Origin: Bacteroidia bacterium
GTDB lineage: Bacteria; Bacteroidota; Bacteroidia; M30B66
NCBI GenBank assembly: GCA_018401705.1
Contig: JAGYKL010000003.1
Coordinates: 1 to 64,000, forward strand
Length of the DNA: 64,000 nucleotides
Direction: 5' to 3'
The notes beneath the pieces were generated by a model, which made no database searches, was not told the DNA's origin, and worked only from the letters and a program-made list of their open reading frames with translations. Shown here piece after piece: positions 62,782 to 64,000 of the stretch. Numbering within the stretch: the first letter of the stretch is position 1; the number at the start of each line of letters is the position of its first letter. The position numbers and the translations under genes are program-made.

Positions 62782-64000
62782 GTTAATTCGATAAGGATTT
62801 CCATGTTTTGATTAATTCTAGTTCCGGCTTTCACAGACTGTTTTCGCACTTGACCTCTTCCGTTCACTTTTACTCTAATGCCTTTGTTTTCAAGCAAGAA
62901 GAGAGCGTCTTTCAAGCCCATTCCCCGAACGTCAGGAACCATGTCATTTTCAGAAATTCTTGGTGATGTGCTAAGAGCTTGAGGTCCTTGCATTACCTGA
63001 ATCCATTCTTCATCAACAGGTAGGGCTAGTTTTCTGCCTGTCTTACTCATGATTACTGCCAAATCGTTGGCGTTAGCGCAGCGTTTTTGTTCAGTTTCAG
63101 AATAGTTAAAGGCAAATTTCTGCTCTGTATCCTGGATTTCCAGATTTCGGGCATAGACTTTATCCGCAACTCCTTTGAATACAGGTCCGGCCACCATATT
63201 TCCGTAGTAAACAGAATTGCTTGGGGCACTAACCACTACAATGCATGAATATTTAGGCTTATTGGCAGGGAAATATCCCACGAATGAGGCCTGATATTTT
63301 CGTTCACCGTTCTTAATATAACCACCATTGTCATAGGCAATTTGAGCAGTACCTGTTTTGCCGGCTATTTTAAAGAATGGGTTTTTTAGGTTACTGGCAG
63401 TTCCATCTTCTACAACAGATTCGAGCATGGGTTTGAGCATGTCGATTGTGTTTTGGGAGCAGATAGCCTCATTCAGAACAATTGGATCAAATTTTTGAAT
63501 CGTTTGCCCACGATGTCTTATTTCCTCAACAAACTGTGGCTTCATGAATTTTCCGTTGTTCGCCACGGCATTATAAAAAGCCAGAATTTGCAATGGAGTT
63601 AATCGGGATTCATAGCCGATTGACATCCAAGGAAGAGTTGTTCCTGACCAGGAGGTATTTTCAGGTGATTTAATCAGTGGAGGTCTTTCTCCTTTGATAT
63701 CGATTCCTAGAGATTGGTCGAGGCGGAATTTCTTTAAGCGAGAAATAAATTTCTCGGGATGATTTTCATAGGCCTGATTAACGGCTTGTGAAATGGCAGT
63801 ATTTGAAGAAAGCTTAAAGGCATCAGCTAGAGTTATTTTTCCATAGCCGCCTTCGTGTGAATCTTTCATCCAGCGATTGCCAAAACGCACTTTACCGCCA
63901 TGAGTGTCATAAATATCATCAGGTTTTGCCAATCCATCCTCGAAAAGTGCCATAAGTGATGCAAGCTTAAATGTCGAGCCTGGCTCGGTTCCATTTCCAA
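62778..64000 (-). CDS. ftsI: Division transpeptidase FtsI/PBP with PASTA domain, partial (5' end beyond the window)
   Basis: About 407 C-terminal codons; the frame stays open to the right edge. The transpeptidase motifs are all here: catalytic STFK close to the edge (EPGSTFKLASLMAL), SSN in SSNTAIS and KTG in AGKTGTAQIAYD. The last 60 residues (MVPDVRGMGLKDALFLLENKGIRVKVNGRG) form a PASTA domain. The catalytic Ser is before the first internal ATG (63953), so that ATG is not the start. As septal class B PBP it would work with FtsW. It leads the visible cluster and overlaps murE by 4 nt. Confidence 0.95.
   Translation of the reverse strand, partial: GNGTEPGSTFKLASLMALFEDGLAKPDDIYDTHGGKVRFGNRWMKDSHEGGYGKITLADAFKLSSNTAISQAVNQAYENHPEKFISRLKKFRLDQSLGIDIKGERPPLIKSPENTSWSGTTLPWMSIGYESRLTPLQILAFYNAVANNGKFMKPQFVEEIRHRGQTIQKFDPIVLNEAICSQNTIDMLKPMLESVVEDGTASNLKNPFFKIAGKTGTAQIAYDNGGYIKNGERKYQASFVGYFPANKPKYSCIVVVSAPSNSVYYGNMVAGPVFKGVADKVYARNLEIQDTEQKFAFNYSETEQKRCANANDLAVIMSKTGRKLALPVDEEWIQVMQGPQALSTSPRISENDMVPDVRGMGLKDALFLLENKGIRVKVNGRGQVRKQSVKAGTRINQNMEILIELT

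Overview
The window is a gene-dense, AT-rich stretch of a Bacteroidota chromosome, most likely a marine or freshwater member of the Flavobacteriales or a close relative. This is inferred from four things: type IX secretion (T9SS) cargo tails on four proteins, including one gliding-motility-associated type B tail; start sites without Shine-Dalgarno sequences combined with Bacteroidota-type TANNTTTG -7 promoter elements; the family-typical order of the division/cell-wall cluster; and Bacteroidota-specific protein families. No rRNA, tRNA, CRISPR array, insertion sequence or prophage was seen.

Layout. 1-2726: the 5' two thirds of uvrA (minus) and a divergent ECF-type sigma factor with a strong Shine-Dalgarno sequence. 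2904-6549: surface-polysaccharide genes (epimerase, WecA-like phosphosugar transferase, Wzi-like outer membrane protein). 6637-10822: heme-copper oxidase block (heme O synthase, two subunit III proteins, subunit IV-like protein, SCO, DUF420, a small CxxC protein). 10828-13601: an outer membrane protein and htpG, the latter split by a dense run of small deletions. 13782-19490: two divergent T9SS beta-propeller proteins, one frameshifted. 19523-26203: WD40 protein, PorE-like OmpA protein, AsmA protein with a charged helical tail, and aroC. 26284-34910: dacB, then a stress/nucleotide block sixA-ppk1-rsh-fur-STAS-purA. 35016-39950: ilvE, OstA/LptA-like protein, M49 peptidase. 39951-40456: a noncoding interval with four hairpins. 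40457-48343: ftcD, a T9SS esterase and a 1636-residue T9SS type B adhesin with nested repeats. 48717-50972: a membrane-anchored patatin-like protein. 51042-64000: the dcw cluster on the minus strand, ftsI-murE-mraY-murD-ftsW-murG-murC-ftsQ-ftsA-ftsZ, ending in a yqeY-like gene.

How it fits together. The dcw genes overlap or nearly touch and look like one transcription unit that makes peptidoglycan precursors and the divisome; a DNPR motif in MurE indicates meso-diaminopimelate peptidoglycan. The sixA-ppk1-rsh-fur-STAS-purA run joins polyphosphate synthesis, (p)ppGpp metabolism, metal-responsive control and AMP synthesis. The surface proteins are consistent with a T9SS-bearing, possibly gliding bacterium. 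The most unusual signals are the structured noncoding interval near 40.1 kb, the 312-residue super-repeat in the adhesin, promoters placed so close to start codons that leaderless mRNAs are predicted, rare strong Shine-Dalgarno sites in a genome otherwise without them, and the deletion-riddled middle of htpG, which looks more like a sequence-quality artefact than biological decay.
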